From Manduca sexta (Eukaryota; Arthropoda; Insecta; Lepidoptera; Sphingidae), in contig NC_051126.1 in assembly GCF_014839805.1 (NCBI RefSeq), forward strand, positions 2,240,609 to 2,304,608: a stretch of 64,000 nt of DNA. The letters are read 5' to 3'. Position 1 is the first letter of the stretch. The number at the start of each line of letters is the position of its first letter. Both the position numbers and the translations under genes were made by a program. Shown one piece after another: positions 10,413 through 21,870 of this stretch. The notes under the pieces are model-generated. The model did no database searches. It was not told the origin of the DNA and was given only the letters and a program-made list of their open reading frames with translations.

Positions 10413-11649
10413 GAAGCGGTTAAAATACTAAATACAGACTATACTTATGAAAATTTTCCCCATTAACCTCAATTATATCGACGCTCGCCAATCGATAGCC
10501 ACCAACCACTATAAAATAAGACCCGCAGTTGGTGTAAGCAAAGACCGGGCTCTTAATATCGTTACGTGGTGCCGCAACCGTTGATAAGTATCGAACTAAT
10601 CCTATCAACGCCTACAGCATCCGCATCTCGGCCTAGATAATATAGCCTTTATAAACAGCGGTTCTGGCTATAACTCTAAGTTGGTCTCTCATATCTCATA
10701 CATAGATTCTGGTTATCACTCTAGTTGGTTTATATCCCATATATAGATACCAGACGGTTAGGTTAGTATTTCTATTCTGTATAATGCTGTTTCAAGCATT
10801 AGTGTGAGCAATTTTAGGTTCTACTTTAAAAAAGGAAACGTTTTTTGTGGATATTGAATTTATATTTATTTTATTTATTTTGGTTTTATTGACGTCTTAA
10901 TACGTCGACTGTTCATTTTTAAGCAAGTTTTTTTTTATATTTATTTTGATATTTATGTTTATTAACCGTAATGTTAATAATAACTTAAACACTAATCTTC
11001 TAAGTGCCAAACTACTGTTTAATGTCATATTACTGTTAGCTCGTAATAAGTTTATTTGTGAATGTTGGTACATCTTTATTTGATAAGCACATAAGAATAG
11101 TATTATACTAAAAAAAAGCTGAACTAATGTTTGTTATGTGTAAACTGTTAATGTTCCTATTAATAATAATAAAATATTACAAAGCTGTAATTTATAACTC
11201 GAATCACTAAAATCGTTGTTAATACTTTTTAGAAGTGCTAGTTTAAAAGTTAAAATCAGTTGGATATGTTCGTATATTCAGTTCTACGGAACAAAAATAA
11301 TAAAATATCGGTAGTCCATCCAACTACTCGCTATGTCGACACCGAATATTTTTTTAGTTGAGTAAAGCTAGGAAAATCGTCGTTTTTTCATCTACGCCGA
11401 TTTAATACTTACAGAACCAACATAAAAACCATCTAAACACCAATGAATAGGAACTATTTTCGCCAATTTTAATTACAGTGAATATGAAACTCTCGCGGCT
11501 CAAATAAATCGTGCTCTACCTATTTCCGAGAAAGTGATTGACTAGAAAGGGGTGGTTATGTGTCAAACAATACGTAGAAAATCTTCTTGTAACATTACTT
11601 TTACATTAGGACTACAAAATGACTGATCTAGACCTAAAAGCGAAGCTTA
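10413..11649. other. AT-rich DNA, no recognised element
   Basis: Mostly long A/T runs with several ATTTATTTT blocks. No repeat family shared with the rest of the window and no coding signal. Confidence 0.4.
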
Positions 11650-11837
11650 GGTTAACCTCCATTTTCAATTAACGATCCCTATCGCTATTTTCTATCTATC
11701 TCAAAAATATGCCAATCAGTGCAGAGTTTTCGACATACTCACAAATTAGTTATCTTGATTAGTGAATTCTCGGAATCGGATTAAAGAAAATATTAGGATC
11801 GTCTGTTGAAAACGGCTGTAAATATGACAAAGTCGGT
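11650..11837 (+). repeat. Rep-K copy 1
   Basis: Shares an ordered series of blocks with 32638-32820: ATCGCT with TTTTCTATCTAT, CCAATCAG, ACAAATTA/ACAAAATTA, GAATTCTCGGAA, GGATTAAAG and CTGTTGAAAACGGCT. It lies immediately upstream of a Heli-H-like fragment. Confidence 0.65.
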
Positions 11838-11852
11838 CGCGAAATATTGATT

Positions 11853-12112
11853 ACTAGCTTTTGCTCGCGATTTGCCTACGAGTTTTCTGGGATATTTTCT
11901 TCCGACATACTTGATATGTATCGTTATATTATGACCAAATTACACAAAATCATTATAAATTGTTGCCTATGTATTGTTCTGATGTATAACCAATATTACT
12001 GCAAAGTTTCATCCAAATCCGTTCAGTAGTTTTTTCGTAAAAGAAGAACAAACATACATACATACATATCCATCCTCACAAGCTTCCGCATTTATAATAG
12101 CAGGAAGTCAAG
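11853..12112 (-). repeat. Heli-H-like repeat, reverse orientation
   Basis: Begins TTACTAGCTTTTGCTCGCGA (reversed 3' terminus with CTAG). It continues with GTTTCATCCAAATCCGTTC and an ACATACATACATACAT run and ends GCATTTATAATAGC. It is a decayed full-length-like copy without coding content. The 60-codon frame at 11847-12029 is a chance product of it. Confidence 0.6.
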
Positions 12113-13028
12113 CAGTATGTTGAGAAACTCACGGTAGTTATTTTTGCTAAGAATGGCATATATTGCAGAGTAATAACGCCCTTAGCATTTATAAACTAGA
12201 TAGTTTATTTAAATTAACAAAGTTTACGCTACATCGTATGTATAACAGTAACACCCAAAGAGAATATTATAACCACTACGTTAAGTAACACCATTTTTGT
12301 TCTTGTTATTTTTCCATCGTTATGTAAACTACAATGACATTTACAATATCAACCAGCTAAATTGATATAATACATATAAAACTGTCAACAATTTATAATC
12401 TAGAACTGTCAAGCTTTCGTCAAACAGCGGAAAGGGCGGGAAAACGACGCGATGCTGGCACTCGACTCTATGTAATGTCGAGCATCGAGCGCGACAGCTC
12501 TAATGAATTCTATATTAAATAATATATTACAACTATTCTCGTCCCATCGCCATCCCAGCGTCACGTCGCCATCCCGTCCCACTCGCTTTTTGACCAAAGA
12601 CCACTAATCACTGCAACGTTTGCCACGTTGCAGCAATTTAAGCTGAGATGGGACCTCTTGCGGACTCTCACAACTGTTTTATAGGTACGGTACACATTGC
12701 CTGTTATACCTGTTAGGCTTTTAGAGTCCTGTCGTTTTTTTTTTCTTTTCTTTTAAATTACTATAAGTAGGTATAATTACTGGTAATACTTATAATTTAT
12801 GTGTAGTGTGAGTCACAGCAATAAACGTATTTTCTTTCTTCTTTCTTTCTAATCCTCTGAGTAAGTAAAGCCTCAAAAAAATAATATGACGATTAAGTTT
12901 AGTAAACGAGAGGGGTGACTGATATATAGCAAATATTTTGAAAACGTTGCTAAGCACTACGTGGCATTGCAACGTGCCCAGCGGCTCGTCACTCTGAGAC
13001 ATTATTAAGTCGGATATAATATTATAAG
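12113..13028. other. Mostly unassigned; small hairpin and CTTT run
   Basis: Contains the hairpin TGCAACGT (12612-12619) with ACGTTGCA (12625-12632), a CTTT-rich microsatellite (12830-12850) and a GC-richer patch (12420-12600). No gene could be supported. The minus-strand frames at 12409 and 12790 have no motif. Confidence 0.4.
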
Positions 13029-13503
13029 CTATACTGTTATATGAAGCTGAAGTGTTTGTTTGTTTGAACGCGTTAATCTCAGGAACTTATGGTTCGAATC
13101 GAATTCTTTTAGAGTTAATATAGCCCATTTATCGACGAAAGTTATTGGTAATATATCATCACGCTATAACCAATAAGAAAACGAGGATTATTTTTTGTTT
13201 TTGAGAGTTTCCGTTGCGCGCTCTGCGTAAACGGTTAAAGTTACGCAAAAATCATGTATGACCGAAATAGTTCCTCTTAAAAAGTTCTAAAACATATAAT
13301 AACAAAGTCCCCCATTCCATTTGGCTGTCTGTCTAAATGCGCTAAGCTCAACTACTGCCCAACTGATTTCGATGAAATTTGGTATAAAGATAATTTAAGA
13401 TCCTGGGAAGGATATAGGCTACTTCTTATCCCGGGAAAATATACAGCGGGACTTTTATCCCGGAAAACTCTTTCACACGGCCAAAGCCGCCAGCAAAAAC
13501 TAG
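13029..13503 (+). mobile_element. Heli-H copy 1 (Helitron-like)
   Basis: Aligns by eye along its whole length with 60500-61009. Shared blocks include ATATGAAGCTGAAGTG, GTTTGTTTGAACGCG, ATCTCAGGAACT, CATCACGCTATA, CCTCTTAAAAAGTTCTAAAA and GATGAAATTTGGTATAAAGA. The 3' end has the stem CGGC/GCCG (13478-13489) and then CTAG at 13500-13503, followed by T. The 5' end is altered (GCTATACTG instead of TC). The minus-strand frame at 13426-13662 overlaps it and is not a gene. Confidence 0.7.
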
Positions 13504-13857
13504 TATTTTATAATTATTCTGGTTATGTCCTTCAAATCGGTTCACAGCACATTGTTGATTGGTAGCAGAAATTAACAATACGGCAGATACCAGCACAAAC
13601 GTGATCTCGCATAATAAATAACTATTACCTATTTTGGTATAACATATATCAGATACGCTCACGCGAACCTTATATAAAAAGTCGATTCAAAATCGTCCAT
13701 TTATGAAATCTTTTAAAAGCAACCTCCACTGGCTAATGGAAACAATATTGCGGAAATATGCAAAACGCGGGCGCGTGATGGGCGTTCCTGGCTTACATTA
13801 ACTTTGCGAATGAACATCTTTATTAGCAGTCTACACTAAGTGAAAATATTATTATTC
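13504..13857. other. No recognised element
   Basis: Short interval between Heli-H and SINE-B with no recognised structure. Confidence 0.35.
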
Positions 13858-14100
13858 AGTAGACTGCCTTAATGGCGTAGTTGTGTTTTAACACGACTGA
13901 AGTGCTGAGATCTCGGGTTCGATACCCGAGTCGGCAAAGTGGGTTTTCTACTCAGTATCAGTCCAGTGTTTTGAATTTGTGCTAGATATGACGATAGGCT
14001 TGACCCCTATCACACCATGGGACGGAAGATACTCGGCGAAAAATTTCTGCTCCGATGCACCGCCGCTACCTCAAGAGTGTGATATGTGTTCGTTTTTGTA
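13858..14100 (+). mobile_element. SINE-B copy 3
   Basis: The head GACTGCCTTAATGGCGTAGT and the well-kept T-arm CTCGGGTTCGATACCCGAG (about 13912) form a perfect 6-bp stem. The body has CAGTATCAGTCCAGTG and CACCATGGGACGGAAGATAC. The 3' third is degenerate. Confidence 0.8.
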
Positions 14101-14436
14101 AAATATTATAATGGCGGATCCACGACCATAAATAATAATAAATATTTTACTTCTGCTAACAATAATCGAAAATCCAACATCAATCAACTTGAATATGTTC
14201 TTTTTAACTCCACTCATTTGTTACCAAATCCTAAAATACAGAAAATACCAAACGGTACTTGTAATTAAAGCAGCACGGTTACCGACAGCGATAATTAAAA
14301 ATGTGATGCGAGGAAATCCAATCTGTAAACCGAAATCAAGTGGCCGGCAGATTCTAAGAACTGGCCGAGGAATCTCATCCGAAAAGTCTGGGGCGGATTT
14401 AGGTACACGTGGGTCGTTACCGCCCAGAACTTAGGG

Positions 14437-14752
14437 GTTATAATAATAAAATTATTAATTATATCAGCGCTGCATGATATACTGGCCACGGGCCTCGTCT
14501 ACTTCTAAAAGGGATTAGGCTTTAGTCCACCACGTTGGTCTAGTGCGGATTGGTAGACTTTACACACCCTCAAAATTCCTATAGAGTACTTCTCAGGTAT
14601 GCAGGTTTCGTCATGATGTTTTCCTTCATCGCTCAAGCCAGCGTTAATTCACAAAGAATACACAAATAAATTTAGAAAGGTTTGCCCTTAGGATTTTAAT
14701 CTGCAGACATCGTCGCGGCAGCACGCTCCACACCCAACTTGGTTATGATCGC
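14437..14752 (-). mobile_element. SINE-A copy 2
   Basis: Reverse complement of the SINE-A consensus. It starts with the A/T tail (TAATAATAAAATTATTAATT), then CACGGGCCTCGTCTACTTCT, CACGTTGGTCTAGTGCGG, GATGTTTTCCTTCATCGCT and the head GGTTATGATCGC. It is moderately diverged. Confidence 0.8.
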
Positions 14753-15384
14753 TTTTTACTTTGGACTACGCCAATATTTATTGGCGTGGGACGTGATAAT
14801 GACAACTGAATCGAACCAAGCAGCCAATGCCTATCGTTAGCTTTATTGTAATCGTCATTCAATCGAACCTTGAATAATAAAGTTCTAATACTTTTTTTCC
14901 AAAGAAGATTGAGTGACTAAAGGATACCGTCTCAATGACTTTATGGAACACCCAATCTGATACTATAGGTTAGCATTCTGTCAAACTGTTCTCTCTCTCA
15001 CCATAAAGACCCTTTTCAATTAAAATTCAACCCAGAATCCATAAAAAATAAGTCACAAAATCCATATCCCCCACATACCTGACTGCCGTCCTGTCTCCAC
15101 GAATCCCAACCCTATTGAACTATTAATTGGACTTACTACCATCTGACAATTAACCACAGTTGTAACTCACTTTAAATCGTGCCAACGTTAATTACTAACT
15201 GTCCATGTACTCAGTTTGAAACCGATTTTCATTTAGAAACGAGATGGTAATATTGGACGGGTGGTGCCTTGATTTTTATGATAAGGAAGAATAAATGAAC
15301 GAGGATGAAGAATTTCAATGCTTCTTTGCAGGTGCGTGAAGTTTTAGCAGCATAAATGTTATTTTTTTCTTTCAGCAACACAAA
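14753..15384. other. No recognised element
   Basis: No repeat family or reading frame could be supported. Confidence 0.4.
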
Positions 15385-15629
15385 TTGACTACGCTGCATC
15401 TGATGATAATTGCAATGCTGTTCAGATAAAGGAATGCGGCAGATGCGTATCTCATGCTATTCGAGCTTCGGGCTATTTTGTAGCCACTGTAACTACTGAA
15501 CATATTAAGACTTAATATCTCATGTCTCAGGAGGGCGAGCGCAGTAGAATATCAAACAATACTTCATCATTCAGTATTTCTACTGTTTATGGGCGGACGT
15601 ATCGCTTGATAAAAAAAAAAAAAAAATAA
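15385..15629 (+). mobile_element. Rep-C copy 3 with upstream repeat scrap
   Basis: From about 15462 this matches Rep-C: GTAGCCACTGTAACTACTGA, TCTCATGTCTCAGGAGGGCG and TTTCTACTGTTTATGGGCGG, ending in a 16-nt A run (15612 on). The preceding 75 bp, with GCATCTGATGATAATTGCAA, resembles other lepidopteran LINE 3' ends. This copy lacks the CATCAGGCGAACGG block. Confidence 0.65.
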
Positions 15630-16127
15630 ACAGTTTGTTCTGATGAGTAGCATCCCAAGGTAAATAACTACCCTGAGTAAGATACGCATCGTCAATTTAT
15701 CGAATTACATTACCGATTCATGGGACACGTAAGAAAAGATATGAAAATCATTAAAAATATAATCTAATTCAAATGTTCATTATATATTGCGACTAACTTA
15801 TACTTTACCAAGTCTGTAAAATCCAATTATTCATCCACTTTAAATAAACATTTAACAATTAAACTCGTAAACAATAAATGTAATACTTGAACGCGTATTC
15901 GTATCCTTGAGTTAACTTGTTTAGTAAGTTCTGATTCCGCACGCGTCGTAACTCGAAACCCTAAATACTTAAAACGAAAAGTAATGCTCTTTGTGTACTT
16001 ACTTTGTCGTAGAAACGTCACTGTGTGGTGTGGTTATTATGGGAGAAATATGTATATCAGCGAATGCCTTATTACTTGAGCGATATTGTATGGACTAGGC
16101 ATACTGCGTGACGTCATGGTCCTCATA

Positions 16128-16235
16128 CAGTGCAGGTGCTGGACGGTGTTTCTACTGATTATGGACGGTATGGCTTACCATCAGGAACGGCAAGCTCATC
16201 TCGTCATTCAAAGCAATAAAAAATACAAATAAATA
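16128..16235 (+). mobile_element. Rep-C copy 4, 5' truncated
   Basis: Keeps only the 3' third: GGTGTTTCTACTGATTATGG, TTACCATCAGGAACGGCAAG and the AAAGCAATAAAAAATAC tail. The palindromic CRE-type site TGACGTCA lies just upstream (16109-16116). Confidence 0.7.
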
Positions 16236-16842
16236 TCTTAAAAAAAAGACCTATCATAAAGAAATCCTAAAAGTAAGCTATTAAGCATAACGGCGTGATA
16301 AAAACGATCATAAAAATTCATGCAAGTTCTTTTTGTTTGCAAAGTCTTGTGAACGAGAAATGTGAAACCAATTTTTCGGGCAATGCCTGTACGCAATGCT
16401 CTCTTAAAGCAAAGAAGCTGGTATTAATATTTTCCACTAAAACATTTTCAAGCCTTCCATTCAGCGTCCCGCTCGCCGTCAGTTTCAAAGCAGCTCTCGT
16501 AACAGTTATTCTCTGGTTGCGTTTCTTAAGAATATTTATATAAATAAAGTTTGTTATAAGTCATTCATTACGATTTACCATTTATTTATTAGTGATGGTT
16601 TTTTGATCGCGTCTTCGCCCGTGTGGAAGGCTTTTTCTAAATAATAAGTAGTTTTTATAATTGTTAATCTAAGAAATGGTCTAACAGTATGTAATTATAA
16701 TCTAGGTACAAAGTCTTTCAAGCTAGAAAACAACACTATACTGCTTCTCAGTGGTAGAAACAGACAATGCGGCAGAATCTACTATGATGGAAAATGTTCA
16801 TCCCGCCCTCTCTCGTTAAACAACTGTGTACTTAAAATATTC

Positions 16843-17070
16843 GGCTACCTCGATGGCGTAGTTGTATTACGGTACAACTGCAGTGATGAGCTCTCTGGTA
16901 CGGTCCTCTGGTCGTTTTCCTACTCAGTGTCAGCCTTGAGCCTAGAATTTGTGCCCGATATGGCGATAGGCTCGCCCCCTATCACACTATGTGAAGGAAT
17001 ACACACAGAGGAAAGTAAGTGCTCCAGTGGCGCCCTACCCTTTCAGGAATAAAAGACGTGACTGTGTGTA
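16843..17070 (+). mobile_element. SINE-B copy 4
   Basis: The head CTACCTCGATGGCGTAGTTG and body GTGCCCGATATGGCGATAGG with CTCGCCCCCTATCACACTAT are clear. The B-box region is mutated away (CTGGTACGGTCCTCTGG), so it should not be transcribed by pol III. Confidence 0.8.
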
Positions 17071-17636
17071 TAAAAATATTTCAATGTTTACTAATAAAAA
17101 TATAATTTACATAAAAACTGTACGTCTACAACCCTAACAGTAATTAAGTTGAACGCGCGAAGAGTTTGCGTTTCAACTTACCCAGAATGTCACGGTGGAA
17201 CTTCATTGTTTGTGGATTGGGTTATGATTCAGAATTGAGTTAGGGGCTAGGGGGCTACGGGCGAGCCGAGTAGCGTTTGGAGCAAAGGGTGCGAGCATTT
17301 TAACGCGAAGGCAGGTTTTGAATTATCATAATTTCCCGAGTTGAATTGTTAAGTTTGCTTTGAGCGGCCGCTTTGCGTTCCACGAGACGGTTGCATGTTG
17401 TCAGTTACAAAGCGCTGGTAGCAAGCGTCCTCGGCTCTCATGCAATTTTCGTGTATTTAGCATACGTTCTATTGTTTGAAATCTTGGACTTTATGAATCT
17501 ATATCTATTCTATTGTTATTCTCATTTGTTTGTTTACTGAATAGATGTTGAAAATGGTTAACAGAGACGTGATATGCGGTTCAAACAACCGCATATCATA
17601 AGGGTATATGACATAGCGCCGCACCGTATTTAATCG
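17071..17636. other. No recognised element; GC-richer than surroundings
   Basis: Two moderately GC-rich patches (17200-17310 and 17365-17440) with scattered CpG. No repeat match, splice signal or reading frame was convincing. Confidence 0.35.
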
Positions 17637-18295
17637 CGTGGCTAGAACAAGTCAGGTAGTGGTAGATAGGTGTGCTGGTGGTAGGATATATTTTATATCC
17701 GCCCGGATAGCGACCACCGTACACAAGGTGTTAAAACCCGCCATAGTTGCCCACGTAAGTACGTCGTGTTACGAGATCAGGCTGTATATCCAGTTCCAAC
17801 AGGCCGGCATAATAGGGTATCGGACTCATTTTTGTTCTTTACTATTATCAAATATTTACATAATATAAATTATAACACAGAAGGAATTATTAAAATCCGG
17901 TAAAAAATCAACAAGTTATAAGTCTTTGAATTTCGGTGGAAGGGGTAATTAACAAGAAACAGAAAAGAGACGAAATATCCACATGTGACGTCATCGGGAA
18001 TTACGACGCGTGCGAAAAAAAGAGATGAAGCGATATCCCCACATCACGCCCACTTCTGCACATTACAATATTTTAAATATGAATTACTCGCTCATTTCTT
18101 AACCAATTTTTATGCAGTTTTCGCAGGAGTGCTTCTTTTTCGTATTATTAACGATTACATATAGAATAATGTACAAAATCAAGCATAGGCCGGTCCCCTA
18201 TTGTATCGACTATCGAGGGGTAATCATTTCTCGTCAGTCGACAGTCTATTGGACCCCACTCCACTTACCATCAGGAGCAGTAGGATCACTACCGT
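17637..18295 (-). mobile_element. Rep-E copy interrupted by MITE-D
   Basis: Rep-E sequence runs from about 17668 (GCTGGTGGTAGGATATATTT) through ATAGCGACCACCGTACACAA to 17812. It resumes at 18201 with ATCGACTATCGAGGGGTAAT and ends ACTCCACTTACCATCAGG (about 18275). The interruption is the 388-bp element at 17813-18200. Intact comparison copies are 49660-49825 (opposite strand) and 52538-52765 (same strand). The 76-codon frame at 17638-17868 is read-through of this repeat. Confidence 0.75.
17813..18200 (+). mobile_element. MITE-D copy 1
   Basis: A 388-bp element ending TAGGGTATCGG at the left and CCGGTCCCCTA at the right, forming imperfect terminal inverted repeats. The inverted similarity fades out over about 40 bp. 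It has no coding capacity. The internal palindrome TGACGTCA lies at 17986-17993. It is inserted in Rep-E. Comparing with empty Rep-E copies, the duplicated target is best read as AT (left ...ATAAT, right ATTGT...). It matches copies at 18817 and 62091 along the whole length. Confidence 0.8.
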
Positions 18296-18816
18296 ATCCA
18301 TATAAAAAAATCACATCTCGGATATAAGCTTATATCAGTAACAAATTAGTATTTGTAGTTTTATAATTTGAGACGCCGAAATATTGAACCTTTGTTAACC
18401 CTGCACCTCAATGTTTTATAGCATTTAGTGTTATAATATACAGAGCTATTGGTAGAGTTTATTACAATAAATAAACCCCTTAAACAATCGTAAATATTTT
18501 CAAAATCTGAACCAAAAATAACGTCCCTTTTACAACAGTAGATAACAAGCATAATAAATCCTATCAAGCACTTTAGTTTGAAGCGCTTTTTATCTTAAAA
18601 CCCCTTTTAATATGAACCTCAGTTCAATTGGTGCTCTATCTTAAATTATATTTCAACTTTAAAACTATTTCAGAAACCTTTTTGTTGAAGCGCTGAAAGT
18701 GACAGAGCGTTAGCGCTCGAAGCCCGAGTAATGATATTATTGAAGATTCTACAGCGAAATAAAAAAAGGAATTCTTTTTATGTGAAAATGGTATGGGTTG
18801 ATATTATGTTCGATAA
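18296..18816. other. Spacer between two MITE-D copies
   Basis: AT-rich DNA with no recognised family. The minus-strand frame at 18361-18567 has no motif. Confidence 0.35.
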
Positions 18817-19204
18817 TAGGGTACCAGACTCATTTTTGTGCTTTACTATTATCAAATATGTACGTTATATAAATTAAAACACAGAAAGAATTATTAAAAT
18901 CCGGTAAAAAATCAAGAAGTTATAAGACTTTCTATTTCGGTAGAAGGGGTAAGTAACAAGAAACAGAAAAATAAGGCAATACCCACATTTGACGTCATCG
19001 GAAATTACGAGGCATGCGAAAGAAAGAGATGAAGCGATATCCCCACTACGCGCCCACTTCGGCACATAGTAATATTTGAAATATGAATTACTGGCTCATT
19101 TTTTAACCAATTTTAATGCAGTTTTCGCAGGAGGGTTTCTTTTTCATCGTATTAACCATTACATATAGAATAATGTACAAAATCAAACACAGAACGGTCC
19201 CCTA
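18817..19204 (+). mobile_element. MITE-D copy 2
   Basis: Again 388 bp, from TAGGGTACCAGACTC to ACGGTCCCCTA. It is more diverged than copies 1 and 3, which resemble each other closely. The flanks are GATAA at the left and TTATG at the right, the same AT-containing pattern, but the host sequence is not Rep-E. TGACGTCA is kept at 18990-18997. Confidence 0.8.
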
Positions 19205-19251
19205 TTATGTAATTTTAATTCTAAGAACATCCTGTTGTTATCATGGTCATT

Positions 19252-19890
19252 TTTTTTTTTTTTTTTTTTATTCACAACTTGAAATATACACATAATATTA
19301 TCTTACTCTTAAAAACAATTCAATTACAAATAAACATTTTGGTGTAATTTCTAAAAATAGTGAACACAACACGCAATTAACCTTTTTTGTACTTGCTATA
19401 TGTATGTTATTATAAACAAATGAAAAAGGATTAAAAATAAAGCAAAAAGTAAAAACTAATCATTATCAATAATTTTTAAAACATGAATTCTAACGGAAGC
19501 CTGAGAATCAGAGAATATATCGAGATTCGATCTAATTTCATTACTGTATGAACAGAATCTATATTATAATGGAGAGTGTTGACCGACGTTTGTCCGACAA
19601 AATGGTAACCAAAAACATTTTCTATTAGCTAACCGGCTGCCAGGTCGGGGAACCTCTAATTTGACCTGTGTGAGAAGTTCTGAGCAATCCACAAGGCCAT
19701 GGATTATTTTAAAAAGATACAATATATCACATGCTTTACAGCGTACTTCTAAAGTTCTCATTTTGTAAAATTTTAATCTGTGACTATAACTAGACAATAT
19801 TTTACATTTATTGTTAACGTAAGATAGTTGATATAGGAATCTTTTTTGGATTCTCTCTAGTCTACCAGAATGCACTGCATATTTAATTTA
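19252..19890 (-). pseudogene. 5'-truncated non-LTR retrotransposon (Jockey/CR1-like)
   Basis: Read on the minus strand from about 19875, the frame gives SGRLERIQKRFLYQLSY, HRLKFYKMRTLEVRCKACD, ILYLFKIIHGLVDCSELL and EVPRPGSRLANRKCFWLP, then CRTNVGQHSPL. A stop codon follows at about 19567. The same frame continues with YRFCSYSNEIRSNLDIF and ends near 19457. This layout (LERIQKRFL, lineup of R and LE, LYKIxxGxxD, VPRPGxR, RTNxGxxSP) is the classic C-terminal end of Jockey/CR1-type reverse transcriptases. About 190 bp of 3' untranslated sequence follows, with AATAAA running into a poly-A tract (poly-T on the plus strand, 19252-19270). Catalytic motifs are missing, so the copy is inactive. Confidence 0.85.
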
Positions 19891-20124
19891 TAGTTAGTTA
19901 AAATTAAATTGGTGGCTGTGATTTTTTGTGACTTCTAGCAACTTGTTAACAAAAATCAAGCCGTGACGAGATTACACAGGGTATTTTGACATTGCGTTAC
20001 TAAATGCAACCACAGTTACCTTCTGAACCATAACACTTTATAATAAATTACTTGTTTCGAAGACGTTAAATAAAAAGTGTAAGTGACGAACAAAATAAAT
20101 ATCAATACAAAGTATTATTATTTT

Positions 20125-20240
20125 TACTCTCAGAGAATTCGTCGTATCGGCAACATCATAATTTCAGTCAGAAATGCACTCACGCACAAACTATATTCGC
20201 ACTAAATTACGAAATGATCAAAAAATCATAAAAGTAAAAA
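20125..20240 (+). repeat. Rep-L copy 1
   Basis: Matches 59700-59815 in the same orientation: GAATTCGTCGTATCGGCAAC against GAGTTCGTCACAGCGGCAAC, then CATCATA, TCAGAAAT, CATATTCGCACTAAATTAC or its equivalent, AAATGAT and AAAAAATCA. The class is unknown. Confidence 0.65.
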
Positions 20241-20739
20241 CTATTTTAGTGAAAATAAATACTAGGAAAACATAAAAATGCAGAGTATAAATAAAATACA
20301 GTTTATAAAACCAACAAATCAAACAACTCCAAATATTCGACACAAACCGATTTCATTTAAATGTTCAAATCATTTCGCATTACATGGAAGTGATTAAATC
20401 CGATTAATTCATTTGATCCGATTAATATTTGGAATACAAATCTTACGATCATTTTAATTAACGAACATTATAACAAGGTGGGAATGTAAATTGAAATTGC
20501 TGTTAGGGTGACTTTTGTGTCGCTAATTGGGTTATCTATTATTATATCTTTAAATGAACTGAATGAATTATGTGAGAAATTAATAATTTGGAGCCTCTGT
20601 CTTTGGGGATTAGTAATCTTTAGTAATATTGAAGTATTTTCTGACTTATATTACGCTTGTGATCAACCAACCCGCACCGTGCCAGCGTGGTAGATAAGGT
20701 GTGAACACTCCAACAGCCATATTCTTCCTTGCCATTAAT

Positions 20740-21085
20740 AAATAAAATAAAATACTTTATTTATCACGTAGGCGAACAAAGTTACACTGATACGTCAGAA
20801 TAATGTATAAGAATAATAATTATTATTTCTAAATAACAATTAAAATTACTTATATAACTATGGACATTTTAAATTAGGCATAAAATTTATAAGGAATACA
20901 AGGTACAAACCGAAGTAGCCAGTTCGGGCTGGCAAGAATGGGGAAATAAAAGGATAACGCATCGCGATCCTCACCGGCGAGGACAAGAGCCCTAGCCCAT
21001 CTAACCTAGCAGCCTTTCTACTAGCTACCTAAATGATGACTGCCCGAAGAAGAAAGGCAGAAAGAAACTCCGAGCTTACTTTTTT
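20740..21085 (-). repeat. Possible retroelement 3' end
   Basis: On the minus strand a GC-richer segment (about 20925-21085) runs into an AT-rich tail containing AATAAAGTATTTTATTTTAT (20739-20762 region). This looks like a polyadenylated 3' end. The wording resembles a repeat common in Lepidoptera, from memory and not verified. A weak SINE-A-like scrap (ACCAACCCGCACCGTGCCAG, 20668 on) sits beside it. Confidence 0.35.
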
Positions 21086-21739
21086 GTCATCAATCGAATT
21101 TGCTGTTACTTTTGCTTTTACAACGTTGGATGAAACTAACTCATTAGGGTATTAATTTAGCATTTACTTATACTTTTTTCAGTTCATAAAGAAGCCTACT
21201 GACAATAATAGAGGTAGTTCACGACCAGCATAAGATCACTGTGTACTACAGGAATGATGTAACTGCTAATGACGTCTTTATTACTAAAAGCTAATGGTGC
21301 AACTAATGTAACATACAATACGGCTTATTTTCAATCCAAAATTTAATAGCCGTCGACTTGCGACCACATTACAAAAGTTATTTGTTTTCTATCATCAGAA
21401 AAAACTGCAAATTGTACCAAAAACTTAGTTCACAGATCAATTGCGCTACCAGAAATTCAATGAAGCGATTTGTAAGAACTGCTAATAAACAACCGTAAAT
21501 AACGCTTCACAGAATTAACAATCCTAACAATAAATTATACATAAACGTATTGCGCTGGCAAATTCTAAAAACTGGAACAGAATATAAATCTAAATAAACT
21601 GCATACATGCAGCATTGAGATTAATTTCGACGACTATTAAAGTATATAGCACTAGCTTCTATTCCTGGCTCTACCTGTATATTTTTTTTTATTGTTTGAG
21701 CAATGCACTCTACATTTATTGGAATTAAATGTAATATAT

Positions 21740-21870
21740 TCAGTCTAGTAATAATTAGGTGTACTTGTGTGCTAAATTTCATGCAAATCTATTCAACGGA
21801 TTATGAAAGATGACATGACAAACATCTTTACAAACATTCACGTTTATAATATTAGCAGGATTGGAGTCGA
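21740..21870 (-). repeat. Heli-H-like repeat fragment
   Basis: AAATTTCATGCAAATCTATT, CATCTTTACAAACATTCACG and TTTATAATATTAGCAGGA form the usual end of this family in reverse orientation. Confidence 0.5.

Noticed and set aside
17638..18327. Separate small genes in the Rep-E/MITE-D region
   Set aside because: The frames coincide with repeat sequence that recurs elsewhere with the frames destroyed.
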